A stretch of 42,054 nt of DNA from Ruminococcus sp. (GTDB lineage: Bacteria > Bacillota > Clostridia > Oscillospirales > Ruminococcaceae), in contig JAFXAJ010000120.1 in assembly GCA_017517145.1 (NCBI GenBank), forward strand, positions 1 to 42,054, given 5' to 3'. The notes under the pieces are model-generated. The model ran no database searches, was not told where the DNA came from, and saw only the letters and a list, made by a program, of their open reading frames with translations. The translations under genes and the position numbers were made by a program. Below are positions 16,605-27,373 of the stretch, piece after piece. Position 1 is the first letter of the stretch. The number at the start of each line of letters is the position of its first letter.

Positions 16605-17565
16605 ACTTTGCGTCCTTTTTTGCCATCATCCATGACCATGTTACAGGTGCTACGAAAATAGATGAGTAGGTACCTGAAAGCAGACCAAAGATAAGCGGAA
16701 CTGAGAAGCTGAGCAGTGATGTATAGCCGCTTACTAATACTACGATTGATACAATAATCATTGTACCAACTGTTGTAATAGATGTTCTGATAGAACGTGT
16801 GAGGGACTGTGAACAACCCATGTTAATAAGCTCGTTCAGTGTTGCATTGGGATAAAGTGACTTATTCTCTCTGATTCTGTCATAGATAACGATTGTGTTA
16901 TTGATAGAATAACCGAGAATTGTAAGAATTACCGCAACAATATTTGCGTTGAACTCAAAGCCGATGATAATTGACGCTGCAAGTGCTGCTACAAGGTCAT
17001 GGCAAAGTGCAAATATTGAACATAAACCAGCTGACCAGCCGCCGATTTTCTGGAATCTGATTGCAATGTAAATGATAATCAGCACTGCTGCTACGACCAT
17101 TGCAAGAAGACATTTCAGCAGGAACTCACGGCCTGATGCAGGACTTACGTCGTTGGAGTCGAAAAGCTCAAGTCCATTATCGGGATACTTTGCATTGAGA
17201 GCGTTTGTAAGCTCAAACTGCTTATCTGCGTTCAGACCTTCCTCAGATGTGAAAGAAAGTGTTATCTGATGTCCGCTTCCGTCAAGACTTTCACCTGTAC
17301 GGATTGTTACGGGAACTTTTACAATGTCCTGTGCTGCCGCAGCTACGCCGTTTGTATCAAGCTCACCGCTGTAAGAATATGTCAGCATTGTACCGCCCTT
17401 GAACTCAATCGCAAGATTTACACCTCTAAAGATTATACCTGCAAGGAGAGCAACAATAACACAGATTGCGATTACAAGAATCATTCTTTTCTTTCCGCAG
17501 AAATTATAAATTTTTTTTGTAACAGCAGGTGCTGCTGCCTCTGTAGTTTTCTTGTTCTTACTCAC
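16594..17565 (-). CDS. secF: Protein translocase subunit SecF
   Basis: SecF works with SecD to pull secreted proteins out of the SecYEG channel using the proton gradient. The 323-residue protein has the first helix at about 30-50, then AIEFKGGTMLTYSY, a periplasmic-side domain, and five more helices. The conserved LGYSINNTIVIYDRIREN motif of the SecDF family is present. It starts with GTG, overlapping the secD stop in GTGA, and its ribosome site GGAGGTGA lies inside the end of secD. Separate secD and secF, rather than a fused secDF, is the arrangement here. Confidence 0.95.
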   Translation of the reverse strand: MSKNKKTTEAAAPAVTKKIYNFCGKKRMILVIAICVIVALLAGIIFRGVNLAIEFKGGTMLTYSYSGELDTNGVAAAAQDIVKVPVTIRTGESLDGSGHQITLSFTSEEGLNADKQFELTNALNAKYPDNGLELFDSNDVSPASGREFLLKCLLAMVVAAVLIIIYIAIRFQKIGGWSAGLCSIFALCHDLVAALAASIIIGFEFNANIVAVILTILGYSINNTIVIYDRIRENKSLYPNATLNELINMGCSQSLTRSIRTSITTVGTMIIVSIVVLVSGYTSLLSFSVPLIFGLLSGTYSSIFVAPVTWSWMMAKKDAKSEK

Positions 17566-18971
17566 TTGACCTCACCTCCATAAAGCTTTCTGTTCTGGAA
17601 TGCCTTGAACTTGGAGAGTGATGTAACCATGATTCTTGAAGCAAATACGCCAAATACAAAGTTACATACAACACCGACAAGGAGTGTGAAGCCGAAGGAG
17701 TATACAACGCCCTCGGTTGTTGCACCGAACATAGCGAATACTGTGCTGTTGAGAATCTTCGAGAAGAAGCTTGAAGGAACTCCGAAAGCACCCATAAGAA
17801 TTATTGCGATAAGAACATTTGTGATGTTACCGTCAAGAATAGCGGAGAATGCTCTCTTGTAAGCAACACGGATTGCGGCTTCAAGGGATTTACCTGAACG
17901 GATTTCTTCCTTGATACGCTCGCCTGTGATGATATTTGCGTCAACACCCATACCAACAGAAAGGATAATACCTGCAATACCGGGGATTGTAAGTGTTGAA
18001 CCGGGCATAAAGCCGAACCAGCCTGTTACAGCTGCAAGTGTACCTGCAATCTGTCCCACGATAGCAATTACTGCTACGAATCCGGGAAGCTTGTAAAGTA
18101 TAATCATGTAAATTGCAATAAATAAAAATGCAATTGCTGCTGCAAGTATGATAGCGTCAAGAGAACCTTCACCCATTGTAGATGAAATTGTCTTGAAGCT
18201 TGTTGTCTCCATCTTGAAAGGAAGCGCACCGGAGTTAATCTGGTCAGCAAGCTTCTTTGAAGAAACATCTGTGAAGTTACCGGAAATTTCTGCGCTGCCG
18301 TCTGTGATTGCATTGCTTACAGATGGAGCAGAAATCATTGTGCTGTCCATCCAGATAGAAATGGGAGTGCCTGTGCCTGCAAGGTCAGCTGTAGCCTGTG
18401 CGAATGCGTTTTTACCTGATTCCTTCAGGTCAAGAGTAACAACCCATTCATAAGTGCCGTAGTTGTCAGGTCTGTAGACATAGCTTGCGCTTTCAATATC
18501 CGAACCGTTGAGAACGATTTCGCCTGTGGGAGTAATATTTCCCTCCTCATCGGTGTCGTAATCGCTTCCACGGCGGAATGTAAGCTCTGCCATTTCGCCG
18601 AGCTCCTTAACAGCAGCTTCTGCGTCATAGTCGCTTTCGCCTGCCTGCCATGGGAAACGAACAATAATACGGTCTGATTTGTAGTCGCTGTAGATTTCGT
18701 TGTCGTTGATACCGAGAGAGCTGAGACGGGTTTTGATAGTCTCTGTTGCAGCGTCAAGCTGCTCGTCGGTAGCGTCGAAGCCGTCAGCAGGGGCAAATGT
18801 TACGTCAACGCCGCCCTGTATGTCAATACCGAGACGGATGTCATCAACGCCTTTTACGACGGTATTCTTGTTATCGCCGTAGAAGTAGTCAAAGCCTGTG
18901 ATTGTTGAGACTGCGAACAACGCAATAAAAGCAACGACAATGAAGAAAGTGGATTTGTGAATCTTTTTCAC
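17562..18971 (-). CDS. secD: Protein translocase subunit SecD
   Basis: A 469-residue SecD. The first helix is followed by LGIDIQGGVDVTF, the conserved P1 entrance motif. Then come a compact extracytoplasmic domain and six helices containing TIPGIAGIILSVGMGVDANIITGERI, the family signature with the Asp thought to be involved in proton flow. It is shorter than the E. coli protein (615), as is usual in Firmicutes. It is the first gene of secD-secF, with a promoter at 19040-19068. Confidence 0.95.
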   Translation of the reverse strand: MKKIHKSTFFIVVAFIALFAVSTITGFDYFYGDNKNTVVKGVDDIRLGIDIQGGVDVTFAPADGFDATDEQLDAATETIKTRLSSLGINDNEIYSDYKSDRIIVRFPWQAGESDYDAEAAVKELGEMAELTFRRGSDYDTDEEGNITPTGEIVLNGSDIESASYVYRPDNYGTYEWVVTLDLKESGKNAFAQATADLAGTGTPISIWMDSTMISAPSVSNAITDGSAEISGNFTDVSSKKLADQINSGALPFKMETTSFKTISSTMGEGSLDAIILAAAIAFLFIAIYMIILYKLPGFVAVIAIVGQIAGTLAAVTGWFGFMPGSTLTIPGIAGIILSVGMGVDANIITGERIKEEIRSGKSLEAAIRVAYKRAFSAILDGNITNVLIAIILMGAFGVPSSFFSKILNSTVFAMFGATTEGVVYSFGFTLLVGVVCNFVFGVFASRIMVTSLSKFKAFQNRKLYGGEVK

Positions 18972-19039
18972 GTCTTTTGCCTCCTATTCGGGAATTTGCT
19001 TTTTTATTCCCTTGATTTTTGTCTGTGACAATTACTATT

Positions 19040-19068
19040 ATTGTACAATATTTCACGCTAAAAGTCAA
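19040..19068 (-). promoter_or_regulatory. Promoter of secD-secF
   Basis: On the minus strand TTGACT (19063-19068), 17-base spacer, TACAAT (19040-19045). It lies just after the end of the ATP synthase operon, where no clear terminator was found (19069-19148). Confidence 0.7.
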
Positions 19069-19148
19069 GTATATACAAGGTAAATATATATATTTTGAAA
19101 CATTGCACAATTTAAATACCTTATTTTTGGTTATATCAACATCCCATT

Positions 19149-19559
19149 TTACTTAAAATGCTTCTGTGATATTTTAAGTCTGTTCATGGCACGGTTGAGA
19201 GCAGCCTGAGTTTCGTAATATTCACGGATACTCTGCTGCTGTCGGAGCATCTCCTGTGCCCGTTCTCTTGCTTCTTCTGCCCTTTTGACGTCAATTTCTT
19301 CGGGCAGTTCGCAGGAATCCGCCAATATTACCGCCCTGTCAGGCATAACCTCGATGAATCCCTCGGATATGGCAGCATATTTCCACTGACCGTCAACCAT
19401 GTATTTCAGTTCTCCTGTGGGCAGACAGGTTACAAGCGGCTCATGGCCTGCAAGTATGCCCATGTGACCATCTATAGCCGTTATTACAAGATGCTCGCAG
19501 TCGCCCTGAAAGAAAATTCTGTTGGAGGTGATTATCTCCAGATAAAATGTATTAGCCAT
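19149..19559 (-). CDS. atpC: F-type ATP synthase subunit epsilon
   Basis: A 136-residue subunit of the central stalk. The beta-sandwich begins with FYLEIITSNRIFFQGDCEHL, then ITAIDGHMGILAGHEPLVT. A helical hairpin (ERAQEMLRQQQ...ALNRAMNRL) forms the C-terminal inhibitory part. It starts two bases after the atpD stop and is the last gene of the operon. Length and order are normal. Confidence 0.94.
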   Translation of the reverse strand: MANTFYLEIITSNRIFFQGDCEHLVITAIDGHMGILAGHEPLVTCLPTGELKYMVDGQWKYAAISEGFIEVMPDRAVILADSCELPEEIDVKRAEEARERAQEMLRQQQSIREYYETQAALNRAMNRLKISQKHFK

Positions 19560-19561
19560 AG

Positions 19562-20983
<1,422 letters not shown>

Positions 20984-21895
20984 TTAATCTTCTTTTACCT
21001 GTGCCGCACCGCCGCATACCTCGGTTATTTCCTGGGTAATTGCAGCCTGTCTTGCACGGTTGTACATCAGTAAGAGGTCGTGTATCATATCCTTTGCGCT
21101 GGTAGTAGCTGCGTCCATTGCTGTCATTCTCGAATGCTGCTCGCAGCAGAACGCCTCTACCATTGCGCCGTAGATTATGCCCTTTGCATACTGTGGAATG
21201 AGATAGTCCATAACCTTCTCAGGTGACGGCACAAATGACGCTTTCGGCAGCTTTTTCATCGTGCCGTCCTTCGCCTTGCCGAAATGCCTGCGCTCAAAGG
21301 GCAGAAGCTGTACAGTACGTGTTTCCTGCACATTTGACGTTACCATGTCGGTATATACTACCCACACCTCGTCAAGCTCCCCTTTTTCAAATTTATCCAG
21401 TACGATACCTGCTATTTCCGCCGCACGGTAAAGAGTGGGATTCTGCGTTGTATAGAGAAATTCTCCGTCTACATACGCCTGCTTTCCCGACTTTATTCTC
21501 CGCTGGAAGTAAAGTCTGCCTACCTGCCCCATTACAAACAGATAGCAATTGCTGAGGTCAGGAGCTGCGTCAAGCTTTTCCTCGGTATATTTAAGGATAT
21601 TGTGGTTGTAGCTTCCGCACAAACCCTTATCCCCTGTAATAACGATATATCCCTTTTTCCTCTGTTCTTCGGGGATATTCAATCGCCTGTCAAAGTACAT
21701 CTGGCGGATATGGGGAGTATGCTCAAGCACACTTTCGATAGTATCCTGTAACTTATAGAAATACGGCTCGGTTGAATCAAGGGCTTTTCTCGCCTTTTTC
21801 AGCTTTGAAGAGGATATAAGATACATGGCATTGGTGATTTTCAGAATCTGCTTTATACTTTCAATTCTCTCGTGAATCTCTCTTATATTCGGCAT
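20984..21895 (-). CDS. atpG: F-type ATP synthase subunit gamma
   Basis: The 303-residue rotor shaft. The N-terminal helix (REIHERIESIKQILKITNAM) and the C-terminal helix (YNRARQAAITQEITEVCGG) are the two long coiled helices that enter the alpha/beta ring. The segment YIVITGDKGLCGSYNHNI is conserved. It starts 9 bases after the fused delta-alpha gene. Some inserts in the middle (about 200-230) differ from model species but the length is near normal. Confidence 0.94.
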   Translation of the reverse strand: MPNIREIHERIESIKQILKITNAMYLISSSKLKKARKALDSTEPYFYKLQDTIESVLEHTPHIRQMYFDRRLNIPEEQRKKGYIVITGDKGLCGSYNHNILKYTEEKLDAAPDLSNCYLFVMGQVGRLYFQRRIKSGKQAYVDGEFLYTTQNPTLYRAAEIAGIVLDKFEKGELDEVWVVYTDMVTSNVQETRTVQLLPFERRHFGKAKDGTMKKLPKASFVPSPEKVMDYLIPQYAKGIIYGAMVEAFCCEQHSRMTAMDAATTSAKDMIHDLLLMYNRARQAAITQEITEVCGGAAQVKED

Positions 21896-21904
21896 AAAAT
21901 CACC

Positions 21905-23929
21905 TTATTCCTCAAACGCCGTCACTATGCGCTCAATACGCTCCATCAGGTCATCTGTGAGAACACGATTTTCCTCGATTTCAGCGATAATATCCTGTCC
22001 GTAGCTGTTGATATAGCTCATCAGCTCAGATACATACTCTTTTACCTCCTTGGGCGTAACGTGCCTGAAAAGACCATGCTGCGCCGCATACAGGAGGATT
22101 ACCTGCTCATAGTGGGGACGTGGATTGTAAAGCGGCTGTTTAAGCAGCTCCGTCAGCATATTTCCGTGGGCAAGAAGCTCTGCTGTTGCAGGGTCAAGCT
22201 CCGATGAAAACTGAGTGAATATTTCCATTTCCTTGAACTGTGCAAGGTCAATACGGAGATTTCCTGCCGCCTTTTTCATAGCCTTTGTCTGTGCCGCACC
22301 GCCTACACGGGATACGGAAAGACCATAATTCACCGCAGGACGCTGTCCTGAATTGAAAAGTTCGCTTTCAAGGAAAATCTGTCCGTCAGTGATTGATATT
22401 ACATTCGTGGGGATATATGCTGAAATATCGCCTGCAAGAGTTTCTATAATGGGCAATGCCGTAAGTGAGCCGCCGCCGTGTTCATCGTCAAGACGGCTTG
22501 AACGCTCCAGCAGTCTTGAATGAAGATAGAATACATCTCCGGGATATGCCTCTCGTCCCGGAGGACGATGCAGCAGCAGGGACATTGCACGGTATGCAAC
22601 GGCGTGCTTTGAAAGGTCGTCATATACGATAAGTACATCTTTTCCCTTTGACATAAAATATTCTGCAATTGCTGTAGCAGAGTAGGGACATACATACTGG
22701 AATGGCGCAGGCTCTGACGCAGATGCCGATACAACTACGGAATATTCCATAGCGCCGTATTTTTTCAGTGTATTCACTACCTGCGCAACCGTTGAGGATT
22801 TCTGTCCGATAGCCGCATATATGCAGATTACGTCCTGCCCCTTCTGGTTGATTATAGTATCTATGGCAATTGAAGTCTTTCCTGTCTGTCTGTCACCGAT
22901 AATAAGCTCACGCTGTCCCCGTCCGATAGGGAACATTGAATCTATGGCAAGTATTCCCGTCTGCAAGGGCACGTTTACGGATTTTCTCTCGATAACTCCG
23001 GGAGCTTCACGCTCTATGGGGAAATATTCCTCTGCGTGAATCTGTCCCAGTCCGTCAATAGGCGAACCAAGTGCGTCAACGACTCTGCCAAGAAGCTCAT
23101 CGCTTACGCCGATTCCTGCTCTTTTGCAGGTGCGGATAACAGCTGAACCCTCAGTAAGACCGTAGTCATCACCAAGAAGCACGACACCCACGGAACTATC
23201 CTCGATATTCTGGACAATTCCTCTTATGCCTGTTTCAAATTCAACAAGCTCGCCGTACATTACACCGCTCATTCCACGGACACGAGCAATTCCATCGCCC
23301 AGACGGATTACAAAGCCTGTTTCAGACGCTCCTGAACGCACTTCAAAATCCTTGATTTCCGTTTTGAGCACAGAAATTATATCAGTGGATTTTACCGATT
23401 TTTCGCCTTTTACAGTACTTTCCCCTGCTTTTTTCTTCAGAGAGTCATGAATAGTACGCAAACTTGTACGATAGCTGCGGTCAAATTCCACATCTCCTGC
23501 GCTAAGTATAAATCCGCCGATAATATCAGGGTCATGCTTATACTCAATATCCACTTCATCCTTGGTGAATCTTTCCTTGATAAAACGGCGCAGCTCCGCC
23601 TGCTGATTCTCCGTAAGAGGCGTAACATAGCGGACTACCGCCTTTATACTTTTCTGCTTTTCAAGGAGTATATCCTGATAAGCCTCGAAAATTTCGTCAA
23701 GCTCACCGATAATACCCGACTTCGCCGCATTCGCCATGGAACGCTCCAGTGATTTCGGGAAAATCTGCTTTATTGCCGTTCTCTTTTCCTCAAAGGTGAT
23801 AAGAGGATTTGTCAATGTGTCCTTTAAATCGGGACAAGCGGAAAATATTCCCTTTGCCGTCTCAATATCCTCACGGGATATATTCAGCCTCACCAGTTCA
23901 TTGAGAAATTCCTTTGCTGTATCTCTCAT
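21905..23929 (-). CDS. Fused ATP synthase subunits delta and alpha
   Basis: One open frame of 674 residues joins two F1 subunits. Residues 1-170 are a complete delta (OSCP) subunit, with [19 protein letters not shown] and [20 protein letters not shown]. After a linker of about ten residues, the alpha subunit runs from about 181 ([16 protein letters not shown]), with Walker A GDRQTGKT at 345-352 and [19 protein letters not shown]. The alpha part lacks only its usual initiator Met; no in-frame start codon with a ribosome site lies at the junction (about 23390-23450). Together delta (170) and alpha (about 494) account for normal lengths. The gene overlaps atpF in ATGA. There is no separate atpH or atpA. 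Confidence 0.93.
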   Translation of the reverse strand: MRDTAKEFLNELVRLNISREDIETAKGIFSACPDLKDTLTNPLITFEEKRTAIKQIFPKSLERSMANAAKSGIIGELDEIFEAYQDILLEKQKSIKAVVRYVTPLTENQQAELRRFIKERFTKDEVDIEYKHDPDIIGGFILSAGDVEFDRSYRTSLRTIHDSLKKKAGESTVKGEKSVKSTDIISVLKTEIKDFEVRSGASETGFVIRLGDGIARVRGMSGVMYGELVEFETGIRGIVQNIEDSSVGVVLLGDDYGLTEGSAVIRTCKRAGIGVSDELLGRVVDALGSPIDGLGQIHAEEYFPIEREAPGVIERKSVNVPLQTGILAIDSMFPIGRGQRELIIGDRQTGKTSIAIDTIINQKGQDVICIYAAIGQKSSTVAQVVNTLKKYGAMEYSVVVSASASEPAPFQYVCPYSATAIAEYFMSKGKDVLIVYDDLSKHAVAYRAMSLLLHRPPGREAYPGDVFYLHSRLLERSSRLDDEHGGGSLTALPIIETLAGDISAYIPTNVISITDGQIFLESELFNSGQRPAVNYGLSVSRVGGAAQTKAMKKAAGNLRIDLAQFKEMEIFTQFSSELDPATAELLAHGNMLTELLKQPLYNPRPHYEQVILLYAAQHGLFRHVTPKEVKEYVSELMSYINSYGQDIIAEIEENRVLTDDLMERIERIVTAFEE

Positions 23930-24417
23930 TTCTGTTCAGCCTCCTCTGCGGCAAGGAATTCATCAACAAGCCTGCGGTTCTTTTCATCGTCAACGTTGGC
24001 AGCTACTATCTTTGATGCTGCTTCTATGGCAAGGTCGGCAATTTCAGAATGTGCCTGACGTATAACCCTTCTGCGTTCATTTTCAATAGTTTCACCTGCT
24101 GCGGCAACAATGCTTTCCGCCTCCTCATGGGATTTGCGGATAATTGCAGTACGCTCGTTTTCCGCCTCGTCATGAGCTTTTCGGATAATCCGTGCAGCTT
24201 CTTCCTTTGCCTCGCTGATAGAATTGTCGTACTGAGCTTTGAGTTCCTCGGCTTCCTTTCGGGCACGTTCAGCGTCATCGTAATCCTTCTGTATAGCCTG
24301 TGTACGGTCGTCAAGCATTTTATTAATAGGTTTAAACAGAAATATTCTGAGCAGCACAAAGAGCAGAAGTACATTGAATACCGTCCAGAAAATATTCCAG
24401 AATTCAAATTTAATCAT
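23926..24417 (-). CDS. atpF: F-type ATP synthase subunit b
   Basis: A 163-residue peripheral stalk subunit: one N-terminal membrane helix ([23 protein letters not shown], given here only as the start of the chain, about 6-27). A long charged helix rich in Glu, Lys and Ala follows (about 30-163), with the [15 protein letters not shown] segment typical of b. It overlaps the fused delta-alpha gene by four bases, so delta is made next to its stalk partner. Confidence 0.94.
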   Translation of the reverse strand: MIKFEFWNIFWTVFNVLLLFVLLRIFLFKPINKMLDDRTQAIQKDYDDAERARKEAEELKAQYDNSISEAKEEAARIIRKAHDEAENERTAIIRKSHEEAESIVAAAGETIENERRRVIRQAHSEIADLAIEAASKIVAANVDDEKNRRLVDEFLAAEEAEQK

Positions 24418-24440
24418 TAAAAACCTCCGTCAAGGCTGTA

Positions 24441-24668
24441 TTACTTACCGCCAAGCATAACAATAATAAGAAGTGCAATAACAAAGCCGTAAATAGCTGT
24501 AGCTTCTGCAAGTACACAGCCAAGCAGCATTGCGCTTCTGATGTCCTTTTTAGCTTCGGGCTGACGGGCAATAGCCTCAGCAGCCTTTGCTGTGGCAATA
24601 CCAATACCTACGCCTGCACCTGCACCTGTGAGAACTGCAATAGCAGCACCAATAGCAACTAATCCCAT
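24441..24668 (-). CDS. atpE: F-type ATP synthase subunit c
   Basis: A 75-residue two-helix ring subunit. ATG 24668 is the start, because GGAGG lies just upstream; the longer TTG-initiated frame would start inside the ribosome site. The loop ARQPEA is conserved and the ion-binding carboxylate is Glu55. Residues matching the sodium ligands of Ilyobacter c are not kept: Ile22 replaces Gln32 and Ala56 replaces Ser66 (Thr57 and Tyr60 remain). This favours proton coupling, by inference. A 65-base gap, with a weak hairpin, separates it from the hydrolase gene before it. Confidence 0.95.
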   Translation of the reverse strand: MGLVAIGAAIAVLTGAGAGVGIGIATAKAAEAIARQPEAKKDIRSAMLLGCVLAEATAIYGFVIALLIIVMLGGK

Positions 24669-24733
24669 AATAAATACCTCCAAGATAAAATAATTATTAA
24701 TTTTTATGTAGAGACTGCCTTTGCAGCCCTAAA

Positions 24734-25681
24734 TCAATCAATGGTTTTCTTTATAAAATCAACCGTATACTGTACAAGTTCTTTTCTATGATTTTCAAAT
24801 CCGTGGTCAGCTCCGTCAACTATAACAAGTTCAGCATTTGGAAGCGTTTCCGCAGCATTTTCTAAAGCAAGGGGATTCTCAGTGTAAACAGTACCTTTTG
24901 TTCCCGTGAGAATAATTGTACTTCCGTCAAATGATTTGATGTCCTCAAGAACGTCAATTGCTATTATTTCCTCGATAAACTTCTTACCCTCTGAATAAAC
25001 GTTAGCAGCTTCGGGAATTTCTGTTCCTTCGGAATAATGTTCACGATAACCTTCAGGCAGCTGATATGACGGATCAAATCCAATCATGCCTTTATACATA
25101 TCGGGATTTTCTGCGGCTGTCAATGCTGCGGTAAGTCCGCCTAAGCTGTGTCCCATAATGAATAGATTTTCTTTGTCAGTTGTGGAATATTCAGAAATAA
25201 AGTCTGTTACTGTTACAATATCCTTTTTAAGGCTTGTGGGAGTCATTTCTGAAAATTTCCCATCACTTACATTACTTGCAAATGTATTGCCCCTGCAATC
25301 AAAGGCAGCAACGGCTATACCCTCGACGTTTATTTTTTCAAATATTTTTTGATACATGTAATAATTTACTCCCATACCAGGAACAAACACAATTGTAGGG
25401 AAAGGTCCTTCACCCTCTGGGAGATATAAGCGACCGCCAACTCTCTGTCCATCTACATAACAGGTGAACTTCTTTTCAGTAGCAGAAATATCCTCTATCA
25501 AATTTTCAGTAGGGGGTTCTGTAGGAGCTTCCGTAACTTCCTCTGTCAGCGCTTCTGTGACAGTTTCGGTTGTCGCTTCGGTGGGAGTTACATCTGAATT
25601 ATCTTTTGTATCAGCCGTTGATGTACAGGCTGTAAGCGTCAGCATTGATGCAAGAATAACTGCAAATAAAGCTTTTTTCAT
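24734..25681 (-). CDS. Lipoprotein alpha/beta-hydrolase, copy 1
   Basis: A 315-residue predicted esterase anchored outside the membrane. The signal peptide ends in the lipobox LTAC (Cys19). A Thr/Glu/Pro-rich linker (about 30-62) leads to an alpha/beta-hydrolase fold of the dienelactone hydrolase/acyl-peptidase kind. The nucleophile elbow is GHSLGG (Ser179) and the catalytic His is in DGADHGF (His293). The usual acid after the LTGT strand is replaced by Gly263, so the triad may use another Asp. It lies 17 bases after copy 2, in the same direction as the ATP synthase genes and between atpB and atpE. The substrate is unknown. Confidence 0.85.
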   Translation of the reverse strand: MKKALFAVILASMLTLTACTSTADTKDNSDVTPTEATTETVTEALTEEVTEAPTEPPTENLIEDISATEKKFTCYVDGQRVGGRLYLPEGEGPFPTIVFVPGMGVNYYMYQKIFEKINVEGIAVAAFDCRGNTFASNVSDGKFSEMTPTSLKKDIVTVTDFISEYSTTDKENLFIMGHSLGGLTAALTAAENPDMYKGMIGFDPSYQLPEGYREHYSEGTEIPEAANVYSEGKKFIEEIIAIDVLEDIKSFDGSTIILTGTKGTVYTENPLALENAAETLPNAELVIVDGADHGFENHRKELVQYTVDFIKKTID

Positions 25682-25698
25682 GTTACTTCCCCTTTTGT

Positions 25699-26646
25699 TT
25701 AATCAATATTGTCTTTTATAAAATTAATCGTATGATTTATAAGTTCCTCTCTGTGCTCTGAAAAAATGTGATCTGCTCCGTCAACTACTATTTTTTCAGC
25801 CTGCGGCATAGATTCCAGAGCTTTTACAAAAACTTCCGGATAATTTATGTTGATAGTGTTATTTGTTCCCGTTAAAATTACTGCATTACCGTTGATAGAT
25901 TTCATTTTTTCATAAATATCCACTTCCATCAAACCACGTGCAAACGTTTCTCCTATCTCACTACCGTCAAGAATAAATGTTTCAGTATCCTCATTATAAA
26001 GGCTGCGGAATTCATCAGGCATCTGATAAGCAGGATCTATGCCGATAAATCCCTTGAAGGTATCAGGTTTTTCAGCCGCAGCCATTGCTGTAACAACTCC
26101 ACCGTAGCTGTGTCCCCAAAGAAATATATTTTCTGCATCAATTGCAGAATATTCTGAAATAAAATCAGTTACAGCAAGAATATCCTTTACACAGCTTTCA
26201 GGTGACATATCCTTATAAAAATCACCTTCACTGGAATATCCATCCGGAACATAACCCCTGCAGTCAAATGTTACAGCTGCAACGCCATTCTTGGCGATGT
26301 TTTTCGCTTCGCTATTAAAAAACATATATGGCATGCCCAATCCTGAAATCATTACAACTGTTGGGAATGGACCTTCTCCCTCCGGAAGATACATCACGCC
26401 TCCGACTCTCTGTCCGTTAACAAAACAGACTATCTTCTTTTCCGTATTGGATATATCGTTAATTTTATTTACTTTCGTATTTTCTGTAGGAGCTTCTGTC
26501 GGTGCTTCTGTAACTTCTTCTGTGGTTGCTTCTGTAGCCGCCTCAGTAGGAGTTACCTCAGAATTTTCTTTTGTATCAGCCGTTGATGTACAGGCTGTAA
26601 GCGTCAGCATTGAAGCAAGTATAAGCGTTAATAATGTTTTTTTCAT
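25699..26646 (-). CDS. Lipoprotein alpha/beta-hydrolase, copy 2
   Basis: A tandem paralogue of the same length (315 residues), with an almost identical signal peptide and linker: lipobox LTAC (Cys19), then STADTKENSEVTPTEA. The nucleophile elbow is GHSYGG (Ser180), the His lies in DGADHIF (His293), and Asn263 stands where the catalytic Asp is expected. A stretch of over 40 bases around the lipobox is identical in both copies, more alike than the catalytic parts, which suggests recent duplication or conversion. It begins 20 bases after atpB, so it is almost certainly read with the ATP synthase operon. Confidence 0.85.
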   Translation of the reverse strand: MKKTLLTLILASMLTLTACTSTADTKENSEVTPTEAATEATTEEVTEAPTEAPTENTKVNKINDISNTEKKIVCFVNGQRVGGVMYLPEGEGPFPTVVMISGLGMPYMFFNSEAKNIAKNGVAAVTFDCRGYVPDGYSSEGDFYKDMSPESCVKDILAVTDFISEYSAIDAENIFLWGHSYGGVVTAMAAAEKPDTFKGFIGIDPAYQMPDEFRSLYNEDTETFILDGSEIGETFARGLMEVDIYEKMKSINGNAVILTGTNNTININYPEVFVKALESMPQAEKIVVDGADHIFSEHREELINHTINFIKDNID

Positions 26647-26666
26647 TTTGAAATCTCCTTAATCTA

Positions 26667-27353
26667 TCATTCCTCAATAGCCTCCGCCATAAAGAGAGAG
26701 GTAAGGAATACAAATACATACGCCTGAATAGCACCGTCAAATATGTCAAAATAAAGGCTGAACGGCACAGGAATACCGCCGGGAATACATATCTTTATAA
26801 GCTCCATTACAACAAATGCGCCCAGAACGTTGCCGAAAAGTCGCATACTCATCGAAAGCGGACGGGTAACAAGCTCCAGCAGATTCATCGGCAGCATAAC
26901 AGGCATAGGCTCTAAGAATCCCTTTGCCCACTTTTTAGCGCCCCTTTCCTTGAATCCTGCAATCTGTATAAGCATAGATGCCATAACCGCAAGGGCTACT
27001 GTAACATTTATATCCTTTGTTGGCGGAACAAAGCCGAATATGCCGATAAGATTTGAAAATCCTATGTATATCAGGAATGTTTCAAGTATGGACAGATATT
27101 TTTTTCCATGAGGTCCGAGGGTGTCAAGGAAAAAATTGTGCATCCACGTTATGCCGATTTCAAGCAAACACTGCTTGCCCACAGGAACTTTTTTCATATT
27201 GTGGGTGAGAATAATCGAAAGCAGTACCGCCACGGCAATTATTATCCATGATACAACACAGGAATCAGGGACAGGGATTCCGCCGAAAATGGGAATTGTA
27301 AACGCCACATGATTTTCAAGCTCCTCAGCAATTTTTTCAGAGAGATTATTCAT
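26667..27353 (-). CDS. atpB: F-type ATP synthase subunit a
   Basis: A 228-residue membrane subunit that conducts protons to the c ring. The helix with LVTRPLSMSMRLFGNVLGAF contains the essential Arg of the RLFGN motif. FVPPTKDINVTVALAVMA and the C-terminal helix AIQAYVFVFLTSLFMAEAIEE are typical. It is the first gene of the operon; no atpI precedes it. The next genes are two hydrolases instead of atpE. The leader before it holds a terminator-like hairpin. Confidence 0.95.
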   Translation of the reverse strand: MNNLSEKIAEELENHVAFTIPIFGGIPVPDSCVVSWIIIAVAVLLSIILTHNMKKVPVGKQCLLEIGITWMHNFFLDTLGPHGKKYLSILETFLIYIGFSNLIGIFGFVPPTKDINVTVALAVMASMLIQIAGFKERGAKKWAKGFLEPMPVMLPMNLLELVTRPLSMSMRLFGNVLGAFVVMELIKICIPGGIPVPFSLYFDIFDGAIQAYVFVFLTSLFMAEAIEE

Positions 27354-27373
27354 TTTCTCACCTTCCTTTCGTG

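Noticed and set aside
23390..23460. Separate start for the alpha subunit inside the fused gene
   Set aside because: No ATG, GTG or TTG in frame with a suitably spaced ribosome site; the first in-frame GTG is inside the conserved alpha segment.
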